DNA of 64,000 nucleotides from NCBI RefSeq assembly GCF_015694405.1, contig NZ_JADQDB010000007.1, positions 1 to 64,000 on the forward strand, read 5' to 3'. Both the position numbers and the translations under genes were made by a program. This stretch comes from Pelagibacterium limicola (GTDB lineage Bacteria > Pseudomonadota > Alphaproteobacteria > Rhizobiales > Devosiaceae). Of this stretch, positions 1-9,900 are shown one piece after another. Within the stretch, counting starts at the first letter, position 1. Each line of letters opens with the position of its first letter. Below the pieces are notes generated by a model. It saw only the letters and a list, made by a program, of their open reading frames with translations. It had not been told where the DNA came from and did not search any database.

Positions 1-60
1 CTCATCAGCATGCTGAAGAATGCGAAGCTTACGCGCGATCTCGCGTTGGTCCTTGTTCAT
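1..60 (-). CDS. N-terminus of an IS-type transposase/integrase (partial, cut by window edge)
   Basis: Only the first 20 codons are present; the gene runs off the left edge. The minus strand reads MNKDQREIARKLRILQHADE from an ATG, preceded by a strong AAGGAGG ribosome binding site. That opening matches what I remember of DDE integrase-type transposases of the IS481/IS3-like group, which start MNKDQREIQRKLRIL and continue into a helix-turn-helix. The IS assignment rests on this short stretch and on a possible terminal inverted repeat just upstream at 110-119. Whether the element is intact cannot be seen here. Confidence 0.6.
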   Translation of the reverse strand, partial: MNKDQREIARKLRILQHADE

Positions 61-109
61 GAACACCTCCTTCGTCCCAGAATTGGGAGCGTATGGGAGA
101 TGTCCCGCG

Positions 110-235
110 AGTACCGACATATCTACACCGCCAATCCCCACACCTACCGGATATACGCTACAGGCTCCGATTCTTCTCCCGGCTTCTGGCGGCGTAGTGC
201 AGTTAATGCCATAACAAAATCCGACTGTCGGTACT
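110..235. repeat. 10-bp inverted repeat pair, probable IS terminal repeats
   Basis: AGTACCGACA at 110-119 is the exact reverse complement of TGTCGGTACT at 226-235, with 106 bp between. The left copy lies just upstream of the partial transposase and reads inward as TGTCGGTACTCGCGGGACAT, as an IS end would. The right copy points the other way and could be a solo end left by a second insertion. The inverted repeat is seen; its IS nature is inferred. Confidence 0.4.
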
Positions 236-322
236 TGGTGAAACTGCGTCCTTTGGCCTCCATGAATACGATGGCGCAGGCTTGTGCGCTGGAGCCGAAG
301 GGTTACCCTTCTCTTTAGCCGA

Positions 323-556
323 TTAAACGTTTCCTTCAATTGGGGGCTCTCGGAGGTCTTCGGTATGAAAGACGGCGCCGTCGGCATCGGACAACGACAT
401 CGCATCAGCAGACTGAGGCATGTTAAGGGTCCGAGCGAGGAGTTGAGCCTCCCGAATTGCGACCGCTCGACTCTCAGCTTCGATAATTTCGCTACCCACG
501 ACGGCGCGAGCGTCGTCACGTTCTCTGACGCGATAAAACAAAACGGTGATCTTCAT
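323..556 (-). CDS. Small hypothetical protein (77 aa)
   Basis: I chose the internal ATG at 556 (MKITVLFYRVRERDDARAVV) because AAGAGGTG lies just upstream; the open frame extends to 628 without a better site. The product is soluble with no membrane segment. It opens with a beta-strand-like MKITVLFYRV and has a central amphipathic stretch rich in E, A and R. I do not recognise a family. It sits between the IS fragment and another small minus-strand gene at 638-901, about 80 bp apart, so co-transcription is possible. Confidence 0.55.
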   Translation of the reverse strand: MKITVLFYRVRERDDARAVVGSEIIEAESRAVAIREAQLLARTLNMPQSADAMSLSDADGAVFHTEDLREPPIEGNV

Positions 557-637
557 CGCGACACCTCTTGCACAGCGAACGCGGCCAATTTGGAATTCAA
601 TGGGGTTAACCAAAGAAGTCGTAACCACATAACCATT

Positions 638-901
638 TCATTCCGGATGGATTGTCTGCCAAACAAACGCATCTGTGATTTCGCGATCAATCGGAACCAT
701 CTGGTGTGTCGATGCCCCGACTCCGATTGCGGGAAGATGAATATAGGTTGCCGTCCTCAACCAGCCGACCTCAACATTGCCGCCTATCATGACTTCATCA
801 TGATCAACGCGATACTCACCGGCAGGCAGCGGAGAGGGAAAACCGGGAAGAGCAAAGGGTACTGAAAAACTGACGATGGTCTGCGTCGTACGGGTGGTCA
901 T
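638..901 (-). CDS. Conserved rhizobial hypothetical protein (87 aa)
   Basis: The protein starts MTTRTTQTIVSFSVPFALPG and contains PAGEYRVDHDE and TYIHLPAIGVGASTHQMVPI. This combination recurs, from memory, in small conserved proteins of Hyphomicrobiales with no known function: an N-terminal beta-rich part, the motif GEYRVDHDEE, and the block T-HQMVPI. There is no signal peptide or membrane segment. The length is usual for the family. It precedes the 77-aa gene on the same strand and may share its transcript. Confidence 0.65.
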   Translation of the reverse strand: MTTRTTQTIVSFSVPFALPGFPSPLPAGEYRVDHDEVMIGGNVEVGWLRTATYIHLPAIGVGASTHQMVPIDREITDAFVWQTIHPE

Positions 902-1054
902 GTGATCACTTTCGGTAGCGGTGGTACGAAGAGGCTATGCGCCCAACCGGGCGAACGGGCAACGTTTGAGATAGTACGCGAACGACACCATCCGACAGGG
1001 GACCGAATGACCGTACCAAGAATAGGGCATACGCGCTGCAGGGCTGTCCCTACG

Positions 1055-2083
1055 CTATTGCACAACTGCCTCACGGTGGACGATGGTCACGGCCACTCCG
1101 GGCTCGGCATCACGTATCTCGATTTCGCCGTTCAGGTTCTTGACCAGGGCCTCTACAATGCCCGACCCTAATCCCGCCTTGGGTGCATTGTGTCCCTTCG
1201 GTATTCCAATGCCATCGTCGATAACCGAAAGAGTCCAGTCACTTCCCGATGATTTATAGTCGATCAAGATTGTGCCGGCTCGCTCGTCGGGGAACGCGTG
1301 CTTGAGAGCATTGATGACAAGTTCGGTAACGATAAGCCCCAGACTAACCGAAACGCCCGCGTCTACGGCGCTATCATCGGCTGTCACCTGAATCGTGAGC
1401 CGGTCGGGATCGGCAATCATCGACGCGCCCAGGCTCTGGGAAAGCTGGGTAAAATAGGGAAGCAGTTCAACGTCGCCATCACCGGAAGTGGAGAGCTGGC
1501 GTTGCAGGGCTGCAATCGACATGACACGATGATGAGCGTTGTGGAGATGCCCGCGCGCTTCCTCAGACTGCACCCGGCGCGCGCTTTGCATCAGAACGCT
1601 CGCAATGATCTGGAGACTGTTTGCCACCCGGTGCTGGAGTTCTTGCATCAGTACGGCATTATCGTGAACGAGATTGTTTCTCAATCGGGTTTCGGTGCGC
1701 GTATCGGTAACATCTGTTATCGCCAGGAGCAGCCGAACGCGAGTCCTGTCGCCATCGTCAAGTATACGGGCGTGGGCGACCAGATTCCGTGTTTCCTGAT
1801 TTTGTCGTTTGAGGTCGAATTCGTAGGCCTCGATTTCCGAGCTTCCCCCTGCCGTTACCTTTAGAAGCGATGTAAGCCGGGGCATCGACCACTCGCCGTC
1901 CCCCAGTTCGCTGAGTTGCTTTCTGGAAACGGTTCTTGGGTCGATCCCGAAAGCCCTGCAGAACGACGCGCTGGCTGCGATAACCTTCTGGTCGCTGGAC
2001 AAGAGAAGCAACGGCTCAATTGAAGACACCACCACGGCAAGCGTGCTCGCTGCTTCGAAATGGTCGTCTGGTGATTGCGGCAT
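1055..2083 (-). CDS. PAS/HisKA_2 sensor histidine kinase, soluble
   Basis: A 342-aa cytoplasmic sensor kinase. A PAS-like domain spans about residues 15-125. The HisKA_2 dimerisation helix follows with LMQELQHRVANSLQ and the likely phospho-acceptor His151. The HATPase_c domain has the N box TELVINALKHAF (Asn258), DDGIGIP (289-295) and GLGSG (304-308). Kinases of this type commonly act in light or general stress signalling in alphaproteobacteria, often passing phosphate to PhyR-type regulators, but no response regulator or EcfG gene is adjacent here. The ATG at 2083 follows AGAAGGG. No membrane segment is visible, so the input is probably cytosolic. Confidence 0.85.
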   Translation of the reverse strand: MPQSPDDHFEAASTLAVVVSSIEPLLLLSSDQKVIAASASFCRAFGIDPRTVSRKQLSELGDGEWSMPRLTSLLKVTAGGSSEIEAYEFDLKRQNQETRNLVAHARILDDGDRTRVRLLLAITDVTDTRTETRLRNNLVHDNAVLMQELQHRVANSLQIIASVLMQSARRVQSEEARGHLHNAHHRVMSIAALQRQLSTSGDGDVELLPYFTQLSQSLGASMIADPDRLTIQVTADDSAVDAGVSVSLGLIVTELVINALKHAFPDERAGTILIDYKSSGSDWTLSVIDDGIGIPKGHNAPKAGLGSGIVEALVKNLNGEIEIRDAEPGVAVTIVHREAVVQ

Positions 2084-2421
2084 AATGTTGGGCCCTTCTT
2101 ACGGGCCGGAGACTCGCCACGCGAGTCATAGCTCGGCAACCAAGTAAAACGGTGAGTCCGGTTTGCCTTGATAATAGCTATCGTATCACAGTTGGCACTG
2201 CCAAGCGTAACATTTTCTTGCAGGTTGCAAGGCGACGAAATATCAGGTTCGGCACTTGGCTTTAGCTTCTCTGTGGATCAGAGCCCAGGGCATCGGAAAA
2301 TAATTTTTACAACCTGATCGTTATTGCATCGGTAAATTGTTCGCTCCGATTGTGCTAGGAACAGCTCTGATTATCCTGTATAAGAGGGCGGAATAGAGGA
2401 ACCGGAGAAAGGATCCTCGAA
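2084..2421. other. Divergent intergenic region with a 13-bp palindrome
   Basis: About 340 bp separate the sensor kinase (minus) from a small membrane protein gene (plus). It is more AT-rich than its flanks and should hold both promoters. TTGGCACTGCCAA at 2192-2204 is a perfect dyad, a candidate operator. I checked for an EcfG-type promoter: GGAAC occurs near 2350 but without CGTT at the right spacing. No gene is visible. Confidence 0.4.
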
Positions 2422-2589
2422 ATGTTCTTTCAGCTTCAAATTGGTATCGTTGCCGGTTTTTTTGTCGGCATCGCCGTTGGTGTCAGTTTCGGCATCGACA
2501 TGTTTGTCAGCATCGCCATGGGCACGGCAGCCGGGGCCCTGGCCGCCGGCATCGTTTGGCTCGCCCAGAACAAGATCTATAAGTCCTGA
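2422..2589 (+). CDS. Small hydrophobic protein (55 aa)
   Basis: The ATG at 2422 follows GGAGAAAGGA. The product starts MFFQLQIGIVAGFFVG, is almost wholly hydrophobic and Gly/Ala-rich, and ends in the charged tail QNKIYKS. It can form two membrane helices (about residues 5-25 and 29-48) with a short turn. I know no family. It is the first of a series of very small plus-strand genes upstream of ndvB. Good RBS and smooth hydrophobic coding favour a real gene. Confidence 0.5.
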   Translation: MFFQLQIGIVAGFFVGIAVGVSFGIDMFVSIAMGTAAGALAAGIVWLAQNKIYKS

Positions 2590-2701
2590 TTTTTTCAAAC
2601 GGTATAGTTTTCTTGGGGTTGCCAACCCCTCTCGGGCGCGCCTCAAGAACCGTGCGCTACCGATGATTGCTGCTTCAGAGACAATCGCAAAGGACCGACC
2701 A

Positions 2702-2839
2702 ATGGCCAGCCAATACCGGAATATCTATAACTGGACGCCCTGGTTCGTGCTCCTGATCGTGGTGCTCGCGCTCGCCGGTACGGGACTGGCGAATAATTTG
2801 GGTTGGTTTCAAGGCACCATTGCGGCCACCGCCCAGTAA
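2702..2839 (+). CDS. Small single-pass membrane protein (45 aa)
   Basis: The reading MASQYRNIYNWTPWFVLLIV is followed by a Leu/Ala-rich helix and a short polar tail ending AATAQ. One membrane helix covers about residues 13-32, with the N-terminus probably cytoplasmic. The start at 2702 follows AAAGGACCGACC. The family is unknown. It lies 112 bp after the 55-aa hydrophobic gene, and both could be stress-induced membrane peptides, which is only a guess. Confidence 0.5.
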   Translation: MASQYRNIYNWTPWFVLLIVVLALAGTGLANNLGWFQGTIAATAQ

Positions 2840-2974
2840 CTCGCTGCGCGGTACTTTGCCGGCCCCGTTTAGGGCAGCGTCACTGCATTGTTTCTGGCAG
2901 GGACGCTCACCATTTGGAAAGAGCCCCGCGACCTTCTGGAACACCCGAAAACGTCGAGGGTCTGGAGAACGATC

Positions 2975-3283
2975 ATGTTCAAATACGATATGGATGCCTC
3001 AATACCCAAGATTCTTGCCAGGTCAGAGTTACGCAACGCCTTGATGGATGAATGGCCCAGTCTTGCCTCGACAAACATCAACACCATCGTGACTGAGGCA
3101 GAATTGGTGGATGCGATCGCCTCATGCACTGGCCGCACGCCGACCGAGGCACGCGAGGCGGTTCGAAACTGGATGGAGCGCCAAGGCCTGCCTCCAATCG
3201 ACTCTCGGGCCGATACGTCCCGCAAGCGTGCAACCGAAACCTGGGAGGACGAGGGCGGCGCGGGGCGTTCCGCAGGGACATAG
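2975..3283 (+). CDS. Hypothetical protein, paralogue of the gene at 3639
   Basis: The ATG at 2975 follows TCTGGAGAACGATC. The 102-aa product has a helical middle part (residues about 14-70) with WPSL, TEAELVDAI, CTGRTP and NWMERQGLPP, then a polar charged tail with no predicted fold. The order WP-L, I-(S/T)E-(Q/E)-LV, TG-T, V-WM--QG recurs in the 88-aa protein at 3639-3905, so the two appear to be diverged copies. I recognise no family or function. It is the third small gene in a plus-strand series leading to ndvB. Confidence 0.6.
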   Translation: MFKYDMDASIPKILARSELRNALMDEWPSLASTNINTIVTEAELVDAIASCTGRTPTEAREAVRNWMERQGLPPIDSRADTSRKRATETWEDEGGAGRSAGT

Positions 3284-3375
3284 CTGCCACCAACACCAAC
3301 CGGCCTTTTACCATGAAACGCTTGCGTTCGGCTCGACGCTGAGCCGTGCGAGAACAAAAGAAAGCTGTACCCAAA

Positions 3376-3483
3376 ATGTCCAAAAAAGATCGTCAAGCCT
3401 TGCGACTTGCCCACATGAACCCAGGCAACAATTTGCATAAGCAGCAAAAGAACACCAAAGTCGTTCAGACTCGGCGCAAATAG
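3376..3483 (+). CDS. Possible very small basic protein (35 aa)
   Basis: An ATG at 3376 opens a 35-codon frame, MSKKDRQALRLAHMNPGNNL and then a tail of K, Q, N and R residues. The product would be strongly basic and without a hydrophobic segment, like some nucleic-acid-binding or ribosome-associated peptides. AAGAAAG lies about 10 bases upstream. It sits between the two paralogous genes at 2975 and 3639. Low confidence: a chance ORF this short is common. Confidence 0.3.
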   Translation: MSKKDRQALRLAHMNPGNNLHKQQKNTKVVQTRRK

Positions 3484-3575
3484 ACCAAACTCGGCACCTC
3501 AGTCTTATACGACAGTGGCGCTGCCTTGTTGCCGCCTCCAATGAGGACCATCTCTATAGGCGAGAGCGCAGACTT

Positions 3576-3596
3576 GGAACGCAATATTTACGTTCC
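3576..3596. promoter_or_regulatory. Palindrome GGAACG-N9-CGTTCC upstream of the 3639 gene
   Basis: GGAACG at 3576-3581 and CGTTCC at 3591-3596 form a perfect 6-bp dyad around an AT-rich 9-bp centre. It lies about 42 bp before the start at 3639, where an operator would be expected. GGAAC and CGTT also resemble EcfG promoter halves, but the spacing is too short for that. The binding protein is unknown. Confidence 0.3.
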
Positions 3597-3638
3597 TTCA
3601 GGGCGCCATGCTCATCCGCTCTCGCGGGAGTTTCTTCC

Positions 3639-3905
3639 ATGTTTGCTTATCAATCCGGCGAGCCTCTGGATGGGTCCAGAGCAAAAACGCTGTTGCGCAC
3701 AAATGCACGCAAGCAATGGCCTTTCCTGACACCGCTCGACCTCACAATGATCAATTCCGAACAGCAACTCGTCACCATGGTGCGGGACCGAAGCGGAATA
3801 ACCCATTCCCGGTCACAGTCCGAGGTCCATGCGTGGATGCAAAACCAAGGCGGACAAGTGTCAGATAAAGAATCTGACGCGCTTTCCCCACCTTTCAAGG
3901 CATAG
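3639..3905 (+). CDS. Hypothetical protein, paralogue of the gene at 2975
   Basis: An 88-aa protein starting MFAYQSGEPLDGSRAKTLLR. It contains QWPFL, INSEQQLVTMV, RSGITHSRS and VHAWMQNQGG, which line up in order with the 2975 protein. It lacks the longer polar tail. There is no membrane segment or signal peptide. The family is unknown. It ends 49 bp before ndvB, so it may share a transcript with the glucan synthase; any link to osmotic adaptation would be inference from location only. Confidence 0.5.
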   Translation: MFAYQSGEPLDGSRAKTLLRTNARKQWPFLTPLDLTMINSEQQLVTMVRDRSGITHSRSQSEVHAWMQNQGGQVSDKESDALSPPFKA

Positions 3906-3954
3906 GGGTTTTCACATCTGTTCGCGTCGTGACGCGAACGAAAGGACCCAAAAA

Positions 3955-6900
3955 ATGCGTTCTGTCGCCGATCTGGTGTCGAGTATCCTTCATCGGCGAT
4001 CACTTTGGGACGATCCGTCACCTGTCCGCGAAGAGCTGTTTGGGCTCGAGCGTCTGGAAGAGCATGCCGAGAGCCTGGCTCACGCGCAGACCGTTGCTTC
4101 CCGCACAGTCGGCGTACCCTCCCTCCATCGCCGGCTCGACGATAACGCCGCAACCTTACTCACCGCCTATCGCGCGAGCGCACTAGAAGTGGAGGGGGAC
4201 CGAGGAGTCGTGCCAGCGGCTGAATGGTTGCTGGACAATTACCATCTCGTTGAGGCCCAGATACGCGAAATCCGCGAGGATCTGCCGCCTGGCTATTATC
4301 GGCAGCTACCCAAGCTCGCTGTGGGCCCTTTTGCCGGTTATCCGCGCGTCTTGGGCATCGCTTGGGCCTTCATCGCGCATACCGACAGCCATTTCGACCC
4401 CGAAACGCTGATACGGTTCGTTGCTGCCTACCAGCGTGTTCAGCCACTGACCATTGGCGAACTCTGGGCGATCGCCATCACGCTGCGGATAGTCCTTGTC
4501 GAGAATTTACGTCGGCTTGCCGACCAGATCACCACGGGACGAGCGGCCAGATCCGAAGCCAACGCCCTGGCAGACAGGTTGCTGGAAGCCGGCCCGGAGT
4601 CAGAGAAGTCCCTTCCACCCGCGTCCGAGCCTCTCTCGGAACGCTTTGCCGCCCAACTCGCCAAACGGCTGCGCGACTACGATCCCGACATCACACCCGC
4701 GCAAAGCTGGCTCGAGCAGCGCCTTGCGGCCCAAGGCACGTCAATCGAACTTGTTGTCCAGCATGCCCAGCAGCGACAGGGCGCATCCAACGTTACCATG
4801 CGGAATATAATCACAAGCATGCGGCTGATTTCCGATGTGGACTGGGCGGCCCTATTCGAAACAGTCAGCCATGTCGATGCGCGCCTGTCCTCGACCAGCG
4901 GGTTTGCCGAAATGGATTTTGCGACTCGAGACCTGTATCGCGCAGCCATCGAACAACTGGCGCGCGGTGCGCCGGGATCAGAACTCGATATTGCCTGCGA
5001 GGCATTGACGGCGGCCTGTGAGGCACGGGCACGAGCGAAGACGCCGACTGAAGCAGAACGCATGGGGGATCCAGGCTTTCATCTGATCGGCGAGGGCCGG
5101 AATGAGTTTGAAGCGCGCATCGGCTTTCGCGCTCCGCTGCAACTGCGGATAAGCCGTATCCCGGTCCGTTTGGGGCTCAAGGGCTATATGGCCGCGCTTG
5201 TGCTGATAACGACGCTCGTCATGGCGGCGGGTGTGTGGACACTTTTGACCTTGGGAGCGCCAACGCCTGCGCTGACTTTTTTTGCCATCGCCGCTCTTCT
5301 CCCTGCGACACAGATCGCCTTTGCTCTGGTCAATCGGGTCATTGCCGGTCACGTCGGCGCATCGGCACTACCCGGACTTGAACTGACCCAAGGCATACCG
5401 GCTTCCCATCGCACGCTGGTTGCCGTTCCCACACTTTTGACTACAGAGGCAGAGCTTTTCGAGCAGATTGAACGGCTTGAAGTTCACTACCTCTCTGGCG
5501 CGGAGGGTGATGTGTATTTCGCCTTGCTGGCCGATAGCGTGGATGCCCCCAGGGAGGTTATGGAGGGCGATACCACGCTGGCGGAAATCGCAATGGGTGC
5601 AATCTCCGCGCTCAATGTGCAGCATGGCCCAGGACCTGCGGGCGACCGCTTCACCTTTTTGCACCGACGACGCAAGTTCAATCCGGGCGAAAAGGTCTGG
5701 ATGGGCTGGGAGCGCAAGAGGGGCAAGCTGCAAGAACTCAACCGACTGCTGCGCGGTGCTCTCGATACAAGCTTTATTTCAATGGATGGTGTGGGGCCGG
5801 GTGTTCCACCTGATGTGCGCTACGTCATAACGCTTGATGCCGATACGATGCTGCCGCGCGAAACCGTCCTGCGGCTCGTAGGCAAAATGTCCCATCCGCT
5901 CAACCGCCCCCGGTTCGATGCTGAGCGCGGGCTGGTTGTTGATGGCTACGCAATTCTCCAGCCCCGAATTACAGCGGCGCTGCCAGGTGCTGGAGTCGGA
6001 TCGCTGTTCCAGCGCATCTTTTCGTCACCAGGCGGCATCGACCCTTACGCGGGCGCCATATCGGATGTCTATCAGGACCTTTTCGGGCAGGGCACGTACG
6101 CAGGCAAGGGCATTTATGATGTCGATGCCTTTGAGGCGGCGTTGGCCGGACGCATCCCCGAGAACACCCTTCTCAGCCATGACCTTCTGGAAGGTACTTT
6201 CGCCAGGGCGGGCCTGGCGTCCGATGTCGAAGTCGTTGAGGACTTTCCAGCACGTTACGATGTCGCGGCGCGACGCTCCCACCGCTGGACACGCGGCGAC
6301 TGGCAATTGCTGCCCTGGATATTGAGCAGATCAGGGATCGGGGCGCTGGGACGCTGGAAGCTGATCGACAATCTTCGCCGAGCGCTCATTGCACCCTTTT
6401 CCGTTCTGGCGCTCGCTCTGGCATGCCTGCTGCCGCAACCTGCGGCATTCGGAGGGTTTGTGCTGATTGCCTTGGCCATCGCCATCCCTGCCTTTGTGCC
6501 CATTGCATCCTCGGTACTTCCCCGGCGCAATGGTCTGCATCTGCCGCATCATTTCATCAGCCTTGCCCAGGAAGCAAAACTTGCTGCCCTCCAATTTGCA
6601 CTCAAGCTCGCTTTTCTCCCCGATGAAGCCTGGCGGAATCTCGATGCAATTGCGCGTACGCTATATCGGCTCTTGGTTTCACACAGCTTGCTTCTCGAAT
6701 GGACAACCGCCGCGCAAGCCAGCCAAAGACCCCGCCTCACGGTCTCGGGATTCTACATCGACATGGCAGGCGGTACCTTAAGCGCAACGGCCCTGTTGAT
6801 GGCTGCGCTCGTCTTCGCTCCAGACAACTGGCCGCTGATCACGCCGCTCGCCATGCTCTGGCTCGCGGCTCCGGCCATCGCACTTCTTGTCAGCCGCCCC

Positions 6901-9900
6901 GACCTCACCAGTCGGAGCACCCTGACTGCTTCCGAGGAAACAGAACTTCGATTGATTGCCCGTCGCACCTGGCGGTTTTTCGAGACGTTTGTGACAACCC
7001 GCGACAACATGCTGCCCCCAGACAACTTTCAGGAAACGCCCCGCCCGGCCATCGCGCACCGGACGTCGCCGACAAATATTGGTCTCTATCTGCTTTCGAC
7101 CGTCGCCGCCCGCGATTTTGGGTGGTTAGGAACGCTTTCCACGATTGAACGACTCGAGGCCAGCTTTGCCTCTCTGGACAGACTGGCAAAGTTCAATGGG
7201 CATTTGTTCAATTGGTACGATACAGAGGACTTGCGCACGCTTGAGCCGGCCTATGTGTCTTCGGTCGATAGCGGGAATCTGGCGGGACATCTCATCGCTC
7301 TTGCCAATGCCTGCGAGGAATGGGTCGGCGCACCACTGCCAGATGACCGGACGGGTCTGATCGATACGCTCGCGCTGGCGCGACTGGCGCTGGCCGGTCA
7401 ACAGGGAGAGGCGGGCGAGGCTCTGGTCCCGACTTTCGATGAAATCGAACTCCTGCTGGTTGGCAACCAGTCGATGCAAAGCGCAGCGCCGCCGCTTGGC
7501 CGCCTCGTCGACAAGGCCCTCAAGGTCGCTGGCGACTATGCGAGCGCGGACTCCGAACTGGTCTTCTGGATTAACGCCCTGGGGGAAACACTCGGACAGT
7601 TCACGCGGGATGCCGCGATCATCCGGACTGATACCACCCAAATCGATACCCGCCTTCGGGCACTCGCCAAGGCGGCGCGTGACATGGCACAGGGCATGGA
7701 TTTCGCGTTCCTGCTCGATCCCGATCGCAAGCTGCTCTCGATCGGTTATTCCCTCCTCGACAACGGGCTGGATGCCAGTTGCTATGATCTGCTGGCATCT
7801 GAAGCGCGGCTGGCCAGCCTGTTCGCCATTGCCAAGGGCGATGCGCCGACCCGGCACTGGTTTCGGCTCGGGCGCACCGCAACCCCAATAGGTACTGCAT
7901 CAGCGCTCGTCTCCTGGTCGGGATCCATGTTTGAGTATCTCATGCCCTCGCTGGTGATGCGGGCGCCTGATGGAAGCCTGCTGGAACGCACCAACCGCAC
8001 TATCGTTGCGCGACAGATGGGGTATGCCGCAGAGCAAGGTGTGCCATGGGGGATTTCAGAGTCCGCATATAACGCCCGTGATCTGGAGTTCACCTATCAG
8101 TACTCCAATTTCGGCGTGCCCGGCCTCGGGCTCAAACGCGGGCTATCGGCCAATCTCGTCATCGCCCCCTATGCCACAGGGCTGGCAGCAATGGTCGATC
8201 CGCAGGGCGCCAGTGAGAACTACGCGCGCCTCACCGACATGGGCGCACTCGGACCTTACGGATTCTACGAAGCAATTGATTTCACCCCCGCGCGCGTTCC
8301 GCCCAAGGAAAAGTTTGCGATCGTTCGCAACGTGATGGCACACCATCAGGGCATGACCATCGTCTCGATTGTCAATTCGTTGCTCGACGGCCGTATGCGC
8401 GCCCGCTTCCATCGCGAACCGATGATCCGGGCAACCGAATTGCTTCTGGCCGAGAAACTGCCGCGTGACGTCGCCGTCGCCCATGAGCGCGCCAAAGAAC
8501 TTGGCGTCCGCAACGAGGCGAACACCCAGGGATTTCCGACAGTACGTCGCCTTTCAAGCGTTGATTTCGACGCACCCGTCACGACCCATATGTTGTCGAA
8601 CAGCCGCTACGCTGTAATGGTCACCGCGGCGGGCGCAGGGTTCAGCCGCTGGCGCGATATCGCGATCACACGCTGGCGCGAAGATGCCACGAAAGACGAT
8701 TGGGGTAGTTTCGTCTATCTCAAGGACACGCAGACAGGCACGTCATGGTCGCCTGGCGTCCAGCCATTGGCCGGAAAACCCGATGCCCATAGCGTGGTCT
8801 TTGGTGAAGACCACGCTGAGTTTCTCCGCCGCGACGGTACGCTCACCACTGCGATGGAGTTGCTGGTCTCGGGTGAGGATGACGGGGAGGTGCGCCGCGT
8901 TTCCCTGACCAATTCCGGCCGCCAGACGCGAGAGATCGAATTGACCTCCTATGCCGAACTGGTACTGGCCAGTGCCGCGTCGGACAGTGCCCATCCGGCC
9001 TTTTCCAAGATGTTCGTCATCACCCAATATCTGCCCGAATTCGGCGCACTGGTTGCAACGCGACGCCAGCGCAATCCCCAAGACCCCGAAGTCTGGGCCG
9101 GTCACTTCGCCGTGGTCGAGGGCGAGATCATTGGCGAACCCCAATATGAATCCGACAGGGCGCGCTTTGTCGGCCGCGACCGTACAATATCCGATCCCGC
9201 CGCGATTGCAGAAGGCGGCACGCTCTCCAATACAGTGGGCACCGTGCTCGATCCCGTATTCTCGTTACGCCACCATGTTCGCATCAAGCCAGGGAAGTCC
9301 GTCCGCATCGCATTCTGGACCCTTGTCGCATCGTCGCGCGAAAAGCTTATCGAGTTGATCGACAGTCACAATGATCGCAATGCGTTCGAGCGCGCCAAGA
9401 CTCTGGCCTGGACCCAGGCTCAGGTGCAGCTCTATCACTTGGGTATAAGTTCCCAGCAGGCAGCCGACTTTCAGCGCCTAGCAGCCCCCATTCTCTATGC
9501 CGATTCCTCCTTCCGCATCCCTGCCAAGACCATTGCACAAGCTTTAGGTGCACAATCAAAGCTCTGGGCCTATGGGATTTCGGGCGATCTGCCGCTCGTG
9601 GTGCTGCGCATCGAAGATGTCGAGGATATGGGACAGGTGCGCGAACTGCTCCGGGCGCACGAATATTGGCGTATGAAGGGGCTGGCGGTGGATCTGGTCA
9701 TCGTCAACGAGCGCGCAGCGTCCTATGTCCAGGATCTCCAGAGCGCCATCGAAGTTGCGGTACGCACCAGTCAATCGCGTCCCCGCTTCAGCGAAACGCC
9801 AGCGCAAGGGGTCGTGCATGTCCTACGGGCGGACATGATGGCGACTGAGACCCGTGACCTTGTCTATGCTGCCGCGCGAGTCATGTTGCTGGCACGCCAT

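Noticed and set aside
284-865. Long plus-strand frame of 193 codons
   Set aside because: It is antisense to two better supported small genes and has no family resemblance or ribosome binding site.
2340-2421. EcfG (general stress) promoter before the small membrane protein gene
   Set aside because: GGAAC is present but CGTT is not found at a spacing of 15-18 bases.
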